Shown here: positions 1-8,639 of the stretch, in pieces
Layout: every line of letters begins with the position of its first letter
Position numbering within the stretch: position 1 is the first letter of the stretch
DNA from: Bacteroidota bacterium
Lineage (GTDB): Bacteria > Bacteroidota > Bacteroidia > Sphingobacteriales > Sphingobacteriaceae
Direction: 5' to 3'
Length of the DNA: 35,958 nt
Assembly: GCA_013286565.1 (NCBI GenBank)
Contig: JABDFM010000030.1
Coordinates: forward strand, 214 to 36,171
The notes under the pieces: model-generated
Told to the model about the DNA's origin: nothing
The model's database searches: none
What the model saw: only the letters and a program-made list of their open reading frames with translations
Made by a program: the position numbers and the translations under genes

Positions 1-2846
1 GTTTGTCGGTAGGCGCCACTTCTGAAATATTGGGAATCCCGAATGTGACCATACGTGGTAATACCGTTTCCCTGTATGTGGTGGATGGCTTACCTATCAA
101 CTCGGACACTTTTGACCTGAGCCCGGATGATATTGATACCTATACGGTATTGAAGGGTCCGGCAGCGGCAGCTTTATATGGTAACCGCGCCGCAAACGGC
201 GCTATTCTGATCACCACCAAAAGAGGTGAGAAAAATAAAAAAGGCCTTACCGTTGATATCAATAGCAGTACGGTGATGAACAAAGGATTTGTTGCATTTC
301 CGCGTGTTCAGCATTCATACGGCCCCGGTGAAAATACTTTTTATGAGTTTGTGGATGGTAAAGGCGGCGCACCAGGTGGTGTGGATAGTGACTACGATAT
401 CTGGGGACCATATTTTGCCGGCCAGCTGATACCTCAGTTTGACAGCCCTGTTGTTAATGGCGTGCGCCAGGGAACGCCATGGCTAGCCAGGGGAGCAAAT
501 AACCTCGCGAATTTTTTAAGAACAGGTTATCAAACCAATAACGACATTGCTTTAACAGCAAACGGTGATACTTATACTACTCGTTTCTCGGTTTCGCAGG
601 AGCACCAGGAGAGCTATATCCCTTCACAATACCTTAATATAGCTAATGCTAATTTCTATGCTTCTTTTAACCCTAGCCCGCGTTGGAGATTTGAAGCAAA
701 CGTTAATTATAACAGGCAAAGTACAGATGATTTCCCTGATGTGCAGTACGGACCAAATAGTATCATTTACAATTTGGCTATATGGACAGGCGCCGACTGG
801 AGTGTTAACCAACCCATAATTAAAGCCATCTGGCAGCCTGGTAAAGTAGGTGTGCAATCTGAGTTTGAAGAGTACACCCGTTATCATAATCCTTATTTCC
901 TTACTTCGGTATGGACACGCGGGCATCATAAAAATGATACTTACGGCTATGTGTCTGGTAATTACAAGATCGATAACAACTTAAATATAGGTTTAAAATC
1001 ACAGATCGATACCTATAACCTGCTGCGTACAGAGGACTTGCCTTATTCCGCACACCCTTATGGCCGTGAAGGTAACGAAGGTGACTATCGCGAAGATCGC
1101 CGTGACCTGTTTGAAAATAACACAGAGGTAAAGCTAAATTATGACTATACCGTACGTCAATTTTTAAATATATCGGGATTAGTGGGCGGTAACTTACGCA
1201 GCTTTAATTACAGCTCGAGTTGGGTATCAACCGATTATTTGAATGTGCCTCAACTTTTCGCATTAAGCAACTCAAAAAACCCTATAGAGGCCACCAACTG
1301 GAACGCGCAAATGCGGACTTTGAGCGGTTATTATTCAGTCGATCTGAGCTTTGGTAAATATGCTACTTTATCAAGTACAGGCCGTATAGATAAATCATCG
1401 GCATTCCAGAATGTAACCACTTATTACTATCCAAGTTTATCAGGCGCTACAGTGCTATCTGATTATATTCATTTGCCTGAGTTTATATCATTCCTTAAAG
1501 CCCGTGCATCTTACTCAAATGTGCGCTCGGATGATACGAGCCCAACTATCGGCCCGACGCCATATAATACAATTACGGCATATAGCGGGCAAACAGTTAG
1601 CAACAGCCCGGGTACCAATCCTTTATTTTTGAATCCGTTAGGATATGGATCAACTTACGATTCACCATATAACGGCCCGGCTTACTCACTTAATCCATCT
1701 TACTCCATAGGCAAGCCTTACAACAGCCAGGCGGCAGGATATGCCTCTAATTATTTATATCAAAATGGTATAAAAACATCAACCCGTGTTAACTATGAAG
1801 AGGGTATTGACATTAAGTTCCTACAAAACCGTTTGGGTTTAAGCGCTACTGCATTCCAGTACATTGACGGCCCGCAGATATTAAATAACCCTATATCTAC
1901 AGCCACAGGCTATACTAATGAGTTCTTGAATGCCCTGAAAACCAAAAAAACCGGTTACGAGCTCTCATTAACTGGTACGCCAATTAAAGATCTTAGTGGT
2001 TTCGGTTGGGATGTTTTGGTTAACTGGTCAACCTACAAGGATATTTACGAAGAATTACCGCCGGGACAAACAACTTACAATACCTTCTTTAAACAAGGCG
2101 ATCGCATAGACAAATTTTATGGAACTGCTTTTGTAAGGACACCTACAGGTCAGATCATTAACGGTTCAAATGGCGAACCTTTAGTAAACCCTGTACCACA
2201 ATACCTGGGCCACCTGAATGCTGATTTTACCTGGTCGTTTTATAATCACATACACTATAAAAACATAGGTATGGGTTTCCAGTTTGATGGTTCAGTCGGC
2301 GGTGTAACGGATGATTATGTATTTAATAAAACCATGCGTGGTGGTGCTAATGCTTTAACGGCCGAAGGCGCATTAGGTGCAGCACGTTACCAGGATTGGT
2401 CGAACTTTGGCAAGGCAGGTTATAATGGTAGTTATGTAGGCGAGGGTGTAACCATATCAAATGGCGTTGCTCCAAATTATAACTCACAAACCGGTGCCGT
2501 ATTAAATTATAGTGCATTACAATATGCTCCGAATACGCAAACTGCATTTGTGCAGGAGTATGTAAGCCAATATTATAATGTGGCTGAGGCCGACCTGATG
2601 AGTAAAACTTATGCCAAGCTGCGCGAAGTAACATTGGATTATACTTTCCCTAAAAGATGGCTTGAAAAAACTTTTATTCAAAAAGCTTCAGCTTCTATTT
2701 ACGGGCGTAACCTGTTATACTTCTACAAAGATTCCAGGTTTAAAGATGTGGATCTGGATCAGTATAGCAATTCAAATACTTCACTTACAGGTTTGCAATC
2801 GCCTTCGGTACGAAGCTACGGCCTTAACATAAAACTTTCATTCTAA
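1..2846 (+). CDS. SusC/RagA-type TonB-dependent outer-membrane transporter, 5' end missing
   Basis: Large 22-stranded-barrel-type outer-membrane transporter that would import a ligand with its SusD partner, powered by TonB. The reading frame is open from the window edge, so the signal peptide, the CNA-B-like N-terminal domain and the start of the plug are missing; about 947 residues remain. The plug is recognisable near the start ([13 protein letters not shown] strand, then a [20 protein letters not shown] segment and an ITTKRG end), which is the SusC signature region. The rest is aromatic- and Asn/Tyr-rich alternating sequence typical of barrel strands, and the protein ends in LSF, with the C-terminal Phe expected for barrel insertion. 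The SusD gene follows after 13-19 bases, so the two form an operon. The ligand cannot be inferred. The promoter and any FecR/sigma regulator lie outside the window. Confidence 0.95.
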   Translation, partial: LSVGATSEILGIPNVTIRGNTVSLYVVDGLPINSDTFDLSPDDIDTYTVLKGPAAAALYGNRAANGAILITTKRGEKNKKGLTVDINSSTVMNKGFVAFPRVQHSYGPGENTFYEFVDGKGGAPGGVDSDYDIWGPYFAGQLIPQFDSPVVNGVRQGTPWLARGANNLANFLRTGYQTNNDIALTANGDTYTTRFSVSQEHQESYIPSQYLNIANANFYASFNPSPRWRFEANVNYNRQSTDDFPDVQYGPNSIIYNLAIWTGADWSVNQPIIKAIWQPGKVGVQSEFEEYTRYHNPYFLTSVWTRGHHKNDTYGYVSGNYKIDNNLNIGLKSQIDTYNLLRTEDLPYSAHPYGREGNEGDYREDRRDLFENNTEVKLNYDYTVRQFLNISGLVGGNLRSFNYSSSWVSTDYLNVPQLFALSNSKNPIEATNWNAQMRTLSGYYSVDLSFGKYATLSSTGRIDKSSAFQNVTTYYYPSLSGATVLSDYIHLPEFISFLKARASYSNVRSDDTSPTIGPTPYNTITAYSGQTVSNSPGTNPLFLNPLGYGSTYDSPYNGPAYSLNPSYSIGKPYNSQAAGYASNYLYQNGIKTSTRVNYEEGIDIKFLQNRLGLSATAFQYIDGPQILNNPISTATGYTNEFLNALKTKKTGYELSLTGTPIKDLSGFGWDVLVNWSTYKDIYEELPPGQTTYNTFFKQGDRIDKFYGTAFVRTPTGQIINGSNGEPLVNPVPQYLGHLNADFTWSFYNHIHYKNIGMGFQFDGSVGGVTDDYVFNKTMRGGANALTAEGALGAARYQDWSNFGKAGYNGSYVGEGVTISNGVAPNYNSQTGAVLNYSALQYAPNTQTAFVQEYVSQYYNVAEADLMSKTYAKLREVTLDYTFPKRWLEKTFIQKASASIYGRNLLYFYKDSRFKDVDLDQYSNSNTSLTGLQSPSVRSYGLNIKLSF

Positions 2847-2865
2847 TTAAAATTGGATAATGATC

Positions 2866-4464
2866 ATGAAAAAGATATTTAAATTTTATTTACTGCCGGC
2901 GCTAATGCTGCTGACGGTAAGCAGTTGTAAAAAGAGTTTCGAGGATTTAACTAAAAATCCCAATGTCCCTCTTAATGTTCCGGCATCGTTGTTATTCAAT
3001 GGTGTTGTAAACAGCCTGGTTGATTTACCGGATAACTCACCCGAAATATGGGACCAGTATTATATCTACAATTACAATTACTATGGTAATAACACTTATG
3101 ATTTCGGCTCTGGTGATAACTATTATAACACTTTGAAAAACGTTTTGGCAATGGAGAGCACAGCAAGTGCCTCGGGCGGTGCCGCCGTTAATCCATACGA
3201 GGCGCTGGGTAAATTTTTTAGGGCTTACTTTTTCAGTAAAATGAGCCTCGAAGAAGGTGATATACCTATGACACAGGCTTTACAGGGACTAAATAATCTT
3301 ACCCCAAAGTATGATACGCAAAAGGCGGTAATGATACAGTCTTTTGCCTGGTTGGAAAGCGCTAATGCAGATCTTACTCAATTGATCGCAAATCCATCAG
3401 TTGGCGGCACTGGTTTAGGTGCAACTTTAGGCGGTGATATATTTTACGGCAATAGCCTGGTAGAATGGCAAAAACTGGTAAATACATTCCGCATCCGGTT
3501 ATTACTTGAGCTGAGCAAGCAATCGGCAGATGCTGATGTGAATGCCCCTGCTCAATTTGCCAAAATACTTGCTAACCCAACAACCTATCCTTTGATGCAA
3601 AGCGCAAATGATAACATGCAATATGTTTTTGTAACGCCAAGCAATTTTTATCCCCAAAATCCAAATAACTTTGGGCAAAGCGGTTCGAGGCAAAATTCAT
3701 CTCAAACCTATATCAGCCTGCTTACTCAATTTAATGACCCAAGAGTTTATGCAGTTGCTGAGCCTGCCCGATATTTGGTAGATACCAAAGGACAAAGCCC
3801 GACAGATTTTGCTTCATTTGTGGGCGCCGATCCGGGACTGGACCTTGGAGTAATGTATAACAATGCAGGGTTACAGTATTATTCTTTTATTAACCGCAAA
3901 CGTTACTATTCAACTTATACAGGTGAACCAAGCATACAGATAGGCTTTCCTGAATTGATGTTTAATATAGCCGAGGGTATAAACCGTGGATGGGCTGCAG
4001 GCAATGCCGAGGCATATTATACTGCTGGCATACAAGCTTCAATGGCATCATACAGTATACCTACCGCTGGTAGTTTTATTGCTTATTTCTATCGCCCGGG
4101 TTCAACTGATGTTACGGTGGGTTCAAACTATGATACTTATACTATTAATTTTAACTGGGCCACCTATTATGCACAGCCCACAGTAAAATATGCCAGCGGT
4201 GCAACGGGTTTAACCCAGATATTACAGCAAAAGTACCTGGCATTATTCCGCCACTCGGGCTTAGAATCGTATTTCACTTATCGCAGAACCGGCGTGCCAA
4301 CCTTTACTACCGGCCCCGGAACGGATAATGGGCAGCGTATTGCCATGCGTTTCCAATATCCGTCAAGTGAGCGTACAGCAAATGCTACAAATTACAACGC
4401 AGCATTGGCGAGCCAGTATGGCGGCAATGACGACATCAACGGGTTGATGTGGATACTTAAATAA
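2866..4464 (+). CDS. SusD/RagB-like surface lipoprotein
   Basis: Substrate-binding lipoprotein that caps the upstream SusC-type barrel. An ATG at 2860 is in frame, but the ATG at 2866 gives the compact signal MKKIFKFYLLPALMLLTVSS before Cys21, so I prefer it (532 residues). The lipobox is VSSC, followed by KK and acidic residues, as expected for a surface-exposed Bacteroidota lipoprotein. The mature start (FEDLTKNPN, then VPASLLFNGVVN) is the usual opening of the SusD-like family, and the C-terminal part carries the EGINRGW and LQQKYLALF helices seen in this family (TPR-like fold). It resembles the SusD-like group that accompanies SusC of unassigned substrate. The pair lacks an adjacent glycoside hydrolase or peptidase, so the nutrient is unknown. 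A strong terminator follows about 60 bases downstream. Confidence 0.93.
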   Translation: MKKIFKFYLLPALMLLTVSSCKKSFEDLTKNPNVPLNVPASLLFNGVVNSLVDLPDNSPEIWDQYYIYNYNYYGNNTYDFGSGDNYYNTLKNVLAMESTASASGGAAVNPYEALGKFFRAYFFSKMSLEEGDIPMTQALQGLNNLTPKYDTQKAVMIQSFAWLESANADLTQLIANPSVGGTGLGATLGGDIFYGNSLVEWQKLVNTFRIRLLLELSKQSADADVNAPAQFAKILANPTTYPLMQSANDNMQYVFVTPSNFYPQNPNNFGQSGSRQNSSQTYISLLTQFNDPRVYAVAEPARYLVDTKGQSPTDFASFVGADPGLDLGVMYNNAGLQYYSFINRKRYYSTYTGEPSIQIGFPELMFNIAEGINRGWAAGNAEAYYTAGIQASMASYSIPTAGSFIAYFYRPGSTDVTVGSNYDTYTINFNWATYYAQPTVKYASGATGLTQILQQKYLALFRHSGLESYFTYRRTGVPTFTTGPGTDNGQRIAMRFQYPSSERTANATNYNAALASQYGGNDDINGLMWILK

Positions 4465-4522
4465 CATTGGGTAATAGTTATTAATAATCAATAGATTACC
4501 AACGGTTTAAATTAAATTTCAA

Positions 4523-4555
4523 TAAAGGCGGGCTTAATCTCCCGCCTTTATTTTT
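4523..4555 (+). terminator. Rho-independent terminator of the SusCD operon
   Basis: Perfect 10-bp stem (TAAAGGCGGG at 4523-4532 with CCCGCCTTTA at 4541-4550), an 8-base loop and a T-run after it. It lies 58 bases after the SusD stop codon. Confidence 0.85.
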
Positions 4556-4625
4556 GTGTTTGTCCAGTCCTGGAATAAGTCAACTTTATTGTCAACTTAT
4601 TTTAGGACGTGACACAGAACACAAA
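4553..4625. repeat. Imperfect 73-bp palindrome between two terminators
   Basis: 4561-4584 and 4591-4614 are inverted copies matching at 18 of 24 positions (shared pattern TGTCnnGTCCTnnAATAAGT) around a 6-base centre. The symmetry continues outward, with small gaps, to TTTGTGTT at 4553-4560 and AACACAAA at 4618-4625. It may be a folded non-coding element, or two insertion-sequence ends left abutting after loss of the interior. No transposase gene is nearby. Confidence 0.5.
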
Positions 4626-4664
4626 GAAGCCTGCAAATTCTGTATTTGCAGGCTTCTTTTTTTT
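4623..4664 (+). terminator. Strong hairpin with T-run
   Basis: Perfect 16-bp stem (4623-4638 with 4644-4659), 5-base loop, and a run of T from 4657 to 4664. The T-run favours termination of rightward transcription, as a second terminator after SusCD. The minus-strand gene ending at 4698 may also use the hairpin, though its T-run on that strand is short. Confidence 0.75.
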
Positions 4665-4697
4665 AACCACTTTATAGCAGTTAGTAGTAAATATATG

Positions 4698-5576
4698 TTA
4701 AGGATGAACAGAATTTGCAATTAATGTAACTGCTGTTTGTGCCAATAGTTTTCCTTTAACTGTTGCACCGGTATTTAGGGAGATCAGCGTTTTACTGAGG
4801 ATATTTCCGCTGAAATTAACGGTTGTTCCGAGTGTCGCTTTTCCCGACACTACCCAGAATACGTTTTTGGCTTGTGCACCACCTGCTAAAGTAATAATGG
4901 CGCTGTTATTTACAGTAAGATTTTGTGCGATCTGGAAAACCCATATATCATTGGGGCCACCGGATAATGTAACACCGACATTTGTTATTAAAACTCCGGT
5001 GCTCCATTTATACAGCCCCGGCTGTAAAGTACGGCCGCTGATATCGCCGGCATACATTTGAACCTTAGGGGCAGGATATGTCAAACCATTTGCTGTGGTA
5101 AAAGCAGTTTTCATATCGCTTACAGCCGTGGTCATTTTGGATGGAGTAGGGGGCGCATAGTTAGCAGCATAAACTTTCCCGGTTACAATAGGCGTATAGG
5201 AAAACTGGTTGCTGGCATCCTTTATTAATCCAAACCCAGTGATCGCTGTGGCAGCTATCGGGCTTACGCCTATATCACCAATTATTGAAGTAACACCGGT
5301 AGTAGAAATACCCGTCTCTGTTAAAATTGTAAAATTGCCAGATGTTCTGAGATTTATTGGTTCGGGGCTAATATTGTGGTTAACAAAGGGTGCGTTTGCT
5401 GCCTGTTTTGCTGATAATGGAGGATTTGGTTCGGGGTTTGAACTATCCTTATTACATCCTGCTGTAAATACAACAACCAGTAATAGCAGGGCGCAAACTT
5501 TACCGAATAGTTTAAAATAGGCATTGTTTTCACACACATTAGTGCTGTTTTTGATAAGATTTGCTTTTTGGGTCAT
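4698..5576 (-). CDS. DUF3494 (ice-binding-like) lipoprotein
   Basis: A 292-residue exported protein whose body (about residues 60-290) matches the DUF3494 / ice-binding-like family: an opening GNFTILTETGISTTG, then SIIGDIGVSP, an Ala/Thr-rich middle, TLQPGLYKW, and a C-terminal FSGNILSKTLISLNTGATVKG-type repeat segment. The family forms a discontinuous beta-solenoid; characterised members bind ice, but many homologues have no tested activity and may be adhesive surface proteins. The N-terminus has a long polar stretch, then a hydrophobic segment ending in FTAGC with Cys41, so it is predicted to be a lipoprotein; followed by a Pro/Asn linker. It is a single-gene unit with no cold-shock or adhesin neighbours. 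Whether it binds ice is not shown by the sequence. Confidence 0.88.
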   Translation of the reverse strand: MTQKANLIKNSTNVCENNAYFKLFGKVCALLLLVVVFTAGCNKDSSNPEPNPPLSAKQAANAPFVNHNISPEPINLRTSGNFTILTETGISTTGVTSIIGDIGVSPIAATAITGFGLIKDASNQFSYTPIVTGKVYAANYAPPTPSKMTTAVSDMKTAFTTANGLTYPAPKVQMYAGDISGRTLQPGLYKWSTGVLITNVGVTLSGGPNDIWVFQIAQNLTVNNSAIITLAGGAQAKNVFWVVSGKATLGTTVNFSGNILSKTLISLNTGATVKGKLLAQTAVTLIANSVHP

Positions 5577-6034
5577 GATTTATAATTTAAAGAACGGTGA
5601 ATTTTTGAAGTCTTGGCTTCATCATGAGTAGTGCAAAGCAAGTGCCCGCATTAATTAGATGTGTCGTGGTATAAGCATTTATACCAATATTTTTATTCAC
5701 CCTTCTAACCTTTAAATGACTTTAGAAGGTATGTAAGGGCAGATTCTGATCAAAAAAATATCATCAACAGAACAAATTTTAATTAAAATAAAATAAAATT
5801 TACGATTAGTTAAGCAACATGAATTGAATAACTTATGATTAGTTTAAAGGAATATAGTGTAGTCTGTTAACTAAACTTTTTTTATGTTTTGTAAAAAGTG
5901 GAGGCCTTACACCATTAAAAAAGTATTTAAATAGGTTTAAATGATAAAAACTGCTATAAATTTTAATTTTTTCGATATCAAAATTTTGTTAATGAACGAG
6001 TTGTAAGGAGCGTAGAAAGTTCTTTTTAAAAAGA
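5577..6034. other. AT-rich intergenic region with two hairpins
   Basis: No gene seen. It holds the upstream region of the DUF3494 gene. Two inverted repeats stand out: GGTATAA at 5668-5674 with TTATACC at 5679-5685 (4-base spacer), and CCTTCTAA at 5701-5708 with TTAGAAGG at 5722-5729. They could be an operator or leader structure for the minus-strand gene. I found no exact TAnnTTTG box on the minus strand here. Confidence 0.4.
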
Positions 6035-6065
6035 TTTGTAACAACAATTTAAAATCTTACTTTTG
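6035..6065 (+). promoter_or_regulatory. Bacteroidota-type promoter of tRNA-Pro
   Basis: TTTG at 6035-6038, a 19-base spacer and TACTTTTG at 6058-6065 fit the TTTG / TAnnTTTG consensus. The mature tRNA begins 12 bases later, so transcription would start a few bases before it. Confidence 0.7.
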
Positions 6066-6076
6066 CAATCCCCAAT

Positions 6077-6150
6077 CGGGATGTAGCGTAGCCCGGTATC
6101 GCGCCACATTTGGGATGTGGAGGCCGCAGGTTCGAATCCTGCCATCCCGA
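6077..6150 (+). tRNA. tRNA-Pro (anticodon TGG)
   Basis: A 74-nt cloverleaf without encoded CCA. The acceptor stem is CGGGATG with CATCCCG, the anticodon stem is CCACA/TGTGG around the loop TTTGGGA (anticodon TGG, reading CCN proline codons), and the T arm is GCAGG-TTCGAAT-CCTGC. The discriminator base is A. A Bacteroidota-type promoter lies directly upstream and a strong terminator 14 bases downstream, so it is a single-gene transcript. Its 3' end and terminator are copied at 12074-12134. Confidence 0.95.
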
Positions 6151-6163
6151 CACCGGAAAATAG

Positions 6164-6198
6164 AAAGCCCTGACGAAAGTCAGGGCTTTTTTGTTTTT
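6164..6198 (+). terminator. Terminator of tRNA-Pro
   Basis: Perfect 11-bp stem AAAGCCCTGAC / GTCAGGGCTTT closed by a GAAA tetraloop, followed by TTTTTTGTTTTT. Confidence 0.9.
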
Positions 6199-6246
6199 CG
6201 GTGTATTCCCCACTGCAGGATCAGCGTAGCTAATCTTGCCGGTTTA

Positions 6247-7101
6247 TTATTTCGGGTCCTGCGTCTCATCAAAGGCTGTATTTATTGCCCATTGTTTCCA
6301 CGATTCTAATTCTTCATTAGCCAGTTTCAGCCTGTCAGTGGTCCAGGAAACGGCATCCGCCCCGAGAGGGACACACAGTGGTGGTGCCGAACTCCGGCTC
6401 AATTGAATTATAGCATTTGCTGCGAGTTCCGGGCTACCCTTCTGACTGCCGTTGACCGCGGTGAATTGCTGGTTAAGATCGTCGACAAGTTGTTTATAAT
6501 CAGGTTTATCGCTTTCTTTTATTTGAGTTTTTCCTTTATTAAAGAAATCCGTCCGGAACTGCCCCGGCTCGAGTATAGTTATCTTAATGCCGAAGGGGCT
6601 GACCTCTTTGGCCAGGCACTCCGACAACCCGTTCAAGGCGAATTTGCTTGCACTGTAAGCACTTCTTCCCGCCGTCCCCACTGAACCACCTATCGAAGAT
6701 ATATTTATGATATGCCCGGATCGTTGCTTGCGCATCTGAGGAAGGACTGCCTGGCAAGCTCTCAGAACCCCATATAGGTTTACGTCCATCTCTTTCTTGA
6801 ATTCATTGATATCCAGTTCCTCAAAGATCTCATAATAACCATATCCGGCATTATTTACCAGAACGTCTATTTTTCCAAACCTGGAGATGGTTTTCTCCAC
6901 TGCGGCTGAAACGGAATCCTGGTTTACAACATCTAATTCGGCCACCAAAACCAGTTGATTTTTAAGTGCCTGAAATTCAGCTACGCTGTTAATGTCCCTC
7001 GCTGTTACAACTACAGCAAACCCGGCGCTAATTGCCGCTTTCGCAATTTCTCTTCCGAACCCGGATGAACACCCGGTGATCATCCATACTTTGTTTTCCA
7101 T
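6247..7101 (-). CDS. Short-chain dehydrogenase/reductase (SDR)
   Basis: A 284-residue classical SDR with a Rossmann fold that uses NAD(P)(H) on an unknown carbonyl or alcohol. Visible motifs: TGCSSGFG at 9-16 (nucleotide binding, TGxxxGxG), NNAG at 83-86, the active-site Ser at about 136 in NISS, and the YxxxK pair Tyr149/Lys153 in YSASK. The PGQFRTDFF segment after the catalytic motif is common in this subgroup. TARD at 33-36 puts an Arg after the second strand, which favours NADP(H). It is the last gene of a minus-strand operon with a small membrane protein and a quinone-oxidoreductase-like enzyme, all presumably controlled by the divergent HxlR regulator. The neighbours suggest a role in handling reactive carbonyls or quinones, which is inference. 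Confidence 0.93.
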   Translation of the reverse strand: MENKVWMITGCSSGFGREIAKAAISAGFAVVVTARDINSVAEFQALKNQLVLVAELDVVNQDSVSAAVEKTISRFGKIDVLVNNAGYGYYEIFEELDINEFKKEMDVNLYGVLRACQAVLPQMRKQRSGHIINISSIGGSVGTAGRSAYSASKFALNGLSECLAKEVSPFGIKITILEPGQFRTDFFNKGKTQIKESDKPDYKQLVDDLNQQFTAVNGSQKGSPELAANAIIQLSRSSAPPLCVPLGADAVSWTTDRLKLANEELESWKQWAINTAFDETQDPK

Positions 7102-7156
7102 AATTAGAAAATTTGAATTTTTAAATGCCTTTAGATGGAATTTCGGAGGCTTTTTA

Positions 7157-7561
7157 TTAGGCGATATTTTCTTTATTTATTCGATCGTTAATTTTATTAT
7201 TGTTGCTAACCGCCAGGTAAATTGCGGCAAACTGAATCGCTGCGATGATAAATGGACCAACTGTTTTAGATAGGTCTTGTTCATAAATGCCAATAAAGCC
7301 ATCTGAAAATTGTATTAGGCCAGCAACTACCGCAAGGGTAATGAAAGCATTCCAATGCCTGCGGAATACGGACATAATGGTTAATGTTGCTATTGGAATA
7401 CCTCTCGCACCAGCGTATAAGGCAAAGATGGTTATCGCTTTATCGGTAGTTGCGTTGGCTGCCAATAGTAAATGAGGGCTTACTATCCCTGCTACCGCAA
7501 AGCCCGTGGCAATGACTACGTTCAAAGCCGTGAAGATTTTTAAAAATGTTAACGCTTTCAT
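7157..7561 (-). CDS. Small four-helix membrane protein (DUF4267/DUF4345-like)
   Basis: A 134-residue protein with four predicted membrane helices (about residues 5-28, 43-64, 69-92 and 100-118) and a polar C-terminus. The segment ALYAGARGIPIATL followed by GLIQFSDGFIG resembles small uncharacterised membrane families such as DUF4267, but I cannot name the family with certainty. It starts three bases after the stop of the upstream oxidoreductase gene and precedes the SDR by 55 bases, so it is in the middle of the same operon. Membership of an HxlR-controlled operon suggests a stress or detoxification setting. No catalytic residues are evident. Confidence 0.75.
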   Translation of the reverse strand: MKALTFLKIFTALNVVIATGFAVAGIVSPHLLLAANATTDKAITIFALYAGARGIPIATLTIMSVFRRHWNAFITLAVVAGLIQFSDGFIGIYEQDLSKTVGPFIIAAIQFAAIYLAVSNNNKINDRINKENIA

Positions 7562-7564
7562 ATT

Positions 7565-8533
7565 TTAAGAATTAAATTGTAATAAAACCTTGCCACCATC
7601 TATCGTATGCTGTATCGCTTCTTTCACTCTGTCCGGCGGGTATATTTTCGCAACCGGAACGTTTAATTTTCCCTGTTCCAGCAGTTGCACCGATTGGAGT
7701 ATCGCATTTTTTAACTTAGGGACGTAATCAGGTAAATACATAAAGAACCCGTGGATTTGTATCCGTCTAAAAATGAGACCGATTTGGCTAACATTAATAG
7801 GTTCCCCACTCATCATAGCATAACAAACCAGGCAGCCACCATTGCCAAGAATTTCGGCGATGGAATTGGTTGCTTTACCGCCAACAGCGTCAAGCCCCAG
7901 TTTTATTTCTGCATTATTAGTAGCTTTCTTCGCTGCAGCAACAACGTTTTCATCATCAACTAAAACAACGTCAGCACCTGCTTTCAGCGCCACATCAACA
8001 GCTTCTTTTCTCCTGACTATTCCTAACGTTTTTATACCTTTTGATTTTGCGACCGCGATGATCGTATGGCTTACAGAAGCATTGGCTGCATTGAATACTA
8101 CCCAATCACCTGAATTTAACGAAACGAATTCTTCCAGCAGCAGCACAGCTGTGGGCGGGTTTATGGAAAGCATAGCCGCCTGTTGCAGATCGACATTTGG
8201 CGGCAGCACAACCAGCTCTGCGGCTTTAGCCACAACCTTTTCACTCCAGGCAAATGTGCCAAATGGAATGGTAACTATATCACCTGGTTTAACGTTTGTA
8301 ACAGAAACCCCAACCGAGGCCACCCTGCCTACACCCTCTTGTCCGATTACAGAAGGTAATTTGGGTTGCCTGGGATAAGTACCCTGCATCAATAATAAAT
8401 CACTCGGATTCACAGGACTGTACAAAACCTCAATAATAACTTCATCATTATTAATGGTATCGATGTCATTAATTTCTACGACACCTACATTCTCTGTTGG
8501 CTGGCCGTATGCTTTTAACTGAATTGCTTTCAT
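7565..8533 (-). CDS. MDR-family NADPH:quinone oxidoreductase / enoyl reductase-like protein
   Basis: A 322-residue medium-chain dehydrogenase/reductase without the zinc-binding cysteine cluster, so closer to quinone oxidoreductases and the mitochondrial-type 2-enoyl thioester reductases than to alcohol dehydrogenases. The N-terminal GroES-like domain includes SPVNPSDLLLMQGTYP and GQEGVGRVASVG. The nucleotide-binding domain begins GDWVVFNAANASVSH, where the usual glycine-rich loop reads N-A-S-V-S as in the enoyl reductase branch, followed by KTLGIVRR (basic residues fitting NADPH). It is the first gene of the operon with the membrane protein and SDR. Its start codon faces the HxlR gene across a region full of palindromes. 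A YodB/QorR-like arrangement (thiol-sensing HxlR regulator next to a quinone reductase) fits. Confidence 0.9.
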   Translation of the reverse strand: MKAIQLKAYGQPTENVGVVEINDIDTINNDEVIIEVLYSPVNPSDLLLMQGTYPRQPKLPSVIGQEGVGRVASVGVSVTNVKPGDIVTIPFGTFAWSEKVVAKAAELVVLPPNVDLQQAAMLSINPPTAVLLLEEFVSLNSGDWVVFNAANASVSHTIIAVAKSKGIKTLGIVRRKEAVDVALKAGADVVLVDDENVVAAAKKATNNAEIKLGLDAVGGKATNSIAEILGNGGCLVCYAMMSGEPINVSQIGLIFRRIQIHGFFMYLPDYVPKLKNAILQSVQLLEQGKLNVPVAKIYPPDRVKEAIQHTIDGGKVLLQFNS

Positions 8534-8563
8534 GGAATTGGTTTTCGAAATAAATTATTTTGT

Positions 8564-8598
8564 TACATTTGTACTTGCAAGTTGCAAGTACAAATGTA
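8564..8598. promoter_or_regulatory. Operator palindrome holding two divergent -7 boxes
   Basis: 16-base arms (8564-8579 and 8583-8598) form a perfect inverted repeat with a 3-base centre, with GTACTTGCA / TGCAAGTAC inside, the type of site bound by HxlR-family regulators. The outer ends read TACATTTG on the plus strand (8564-8571) and on the minus strand (8591-8598), both matching TAnnTTTG. A TTG at 8617-8619 on the minus strand is 18 bases from the minus box. One site can thus control both directions. Confidence 0.75.
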
Positions 8599-8601
8599 TA
8601 A

Positions 8602-8624
8602 AGTTATTGCAAATTGCAATAACT
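8602..8624. promoter_or_regulatory. Second operator-like palindrome before the HxlR gene
   Basis: Perfect inverted repeat AGTTATTGCAA / TTGCAATAACT around one base. It shares TTGCAA with the neighbouring operator and lies 15 bases before the regulator's start codon, in its predicted leader. Confidence 0.6.
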
Positions 8625-8639
8625 ATTTTTTTATTTTTT

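Noticed and set aside
6115..6309. 64-codon ORF starting inside tRNA-Pro
   Set aside because: It overlaps the tRNA and its terminator, so it would not be translated as a gene.
7842..8378. 178-codon plus-strand ORF
   Set aside because: It is antisense to the MDR oxidoreductase gene, is Ser/Thr/Ala-rich without a domain, and the minus strand carries a full enzyme with family motifs.
8532..8639. Longer HxlR start at 8532
   Set aside because: The extra residues would be encoded across two operator palindromes and both predicted promoters; the family starts at the ATG at 8640.
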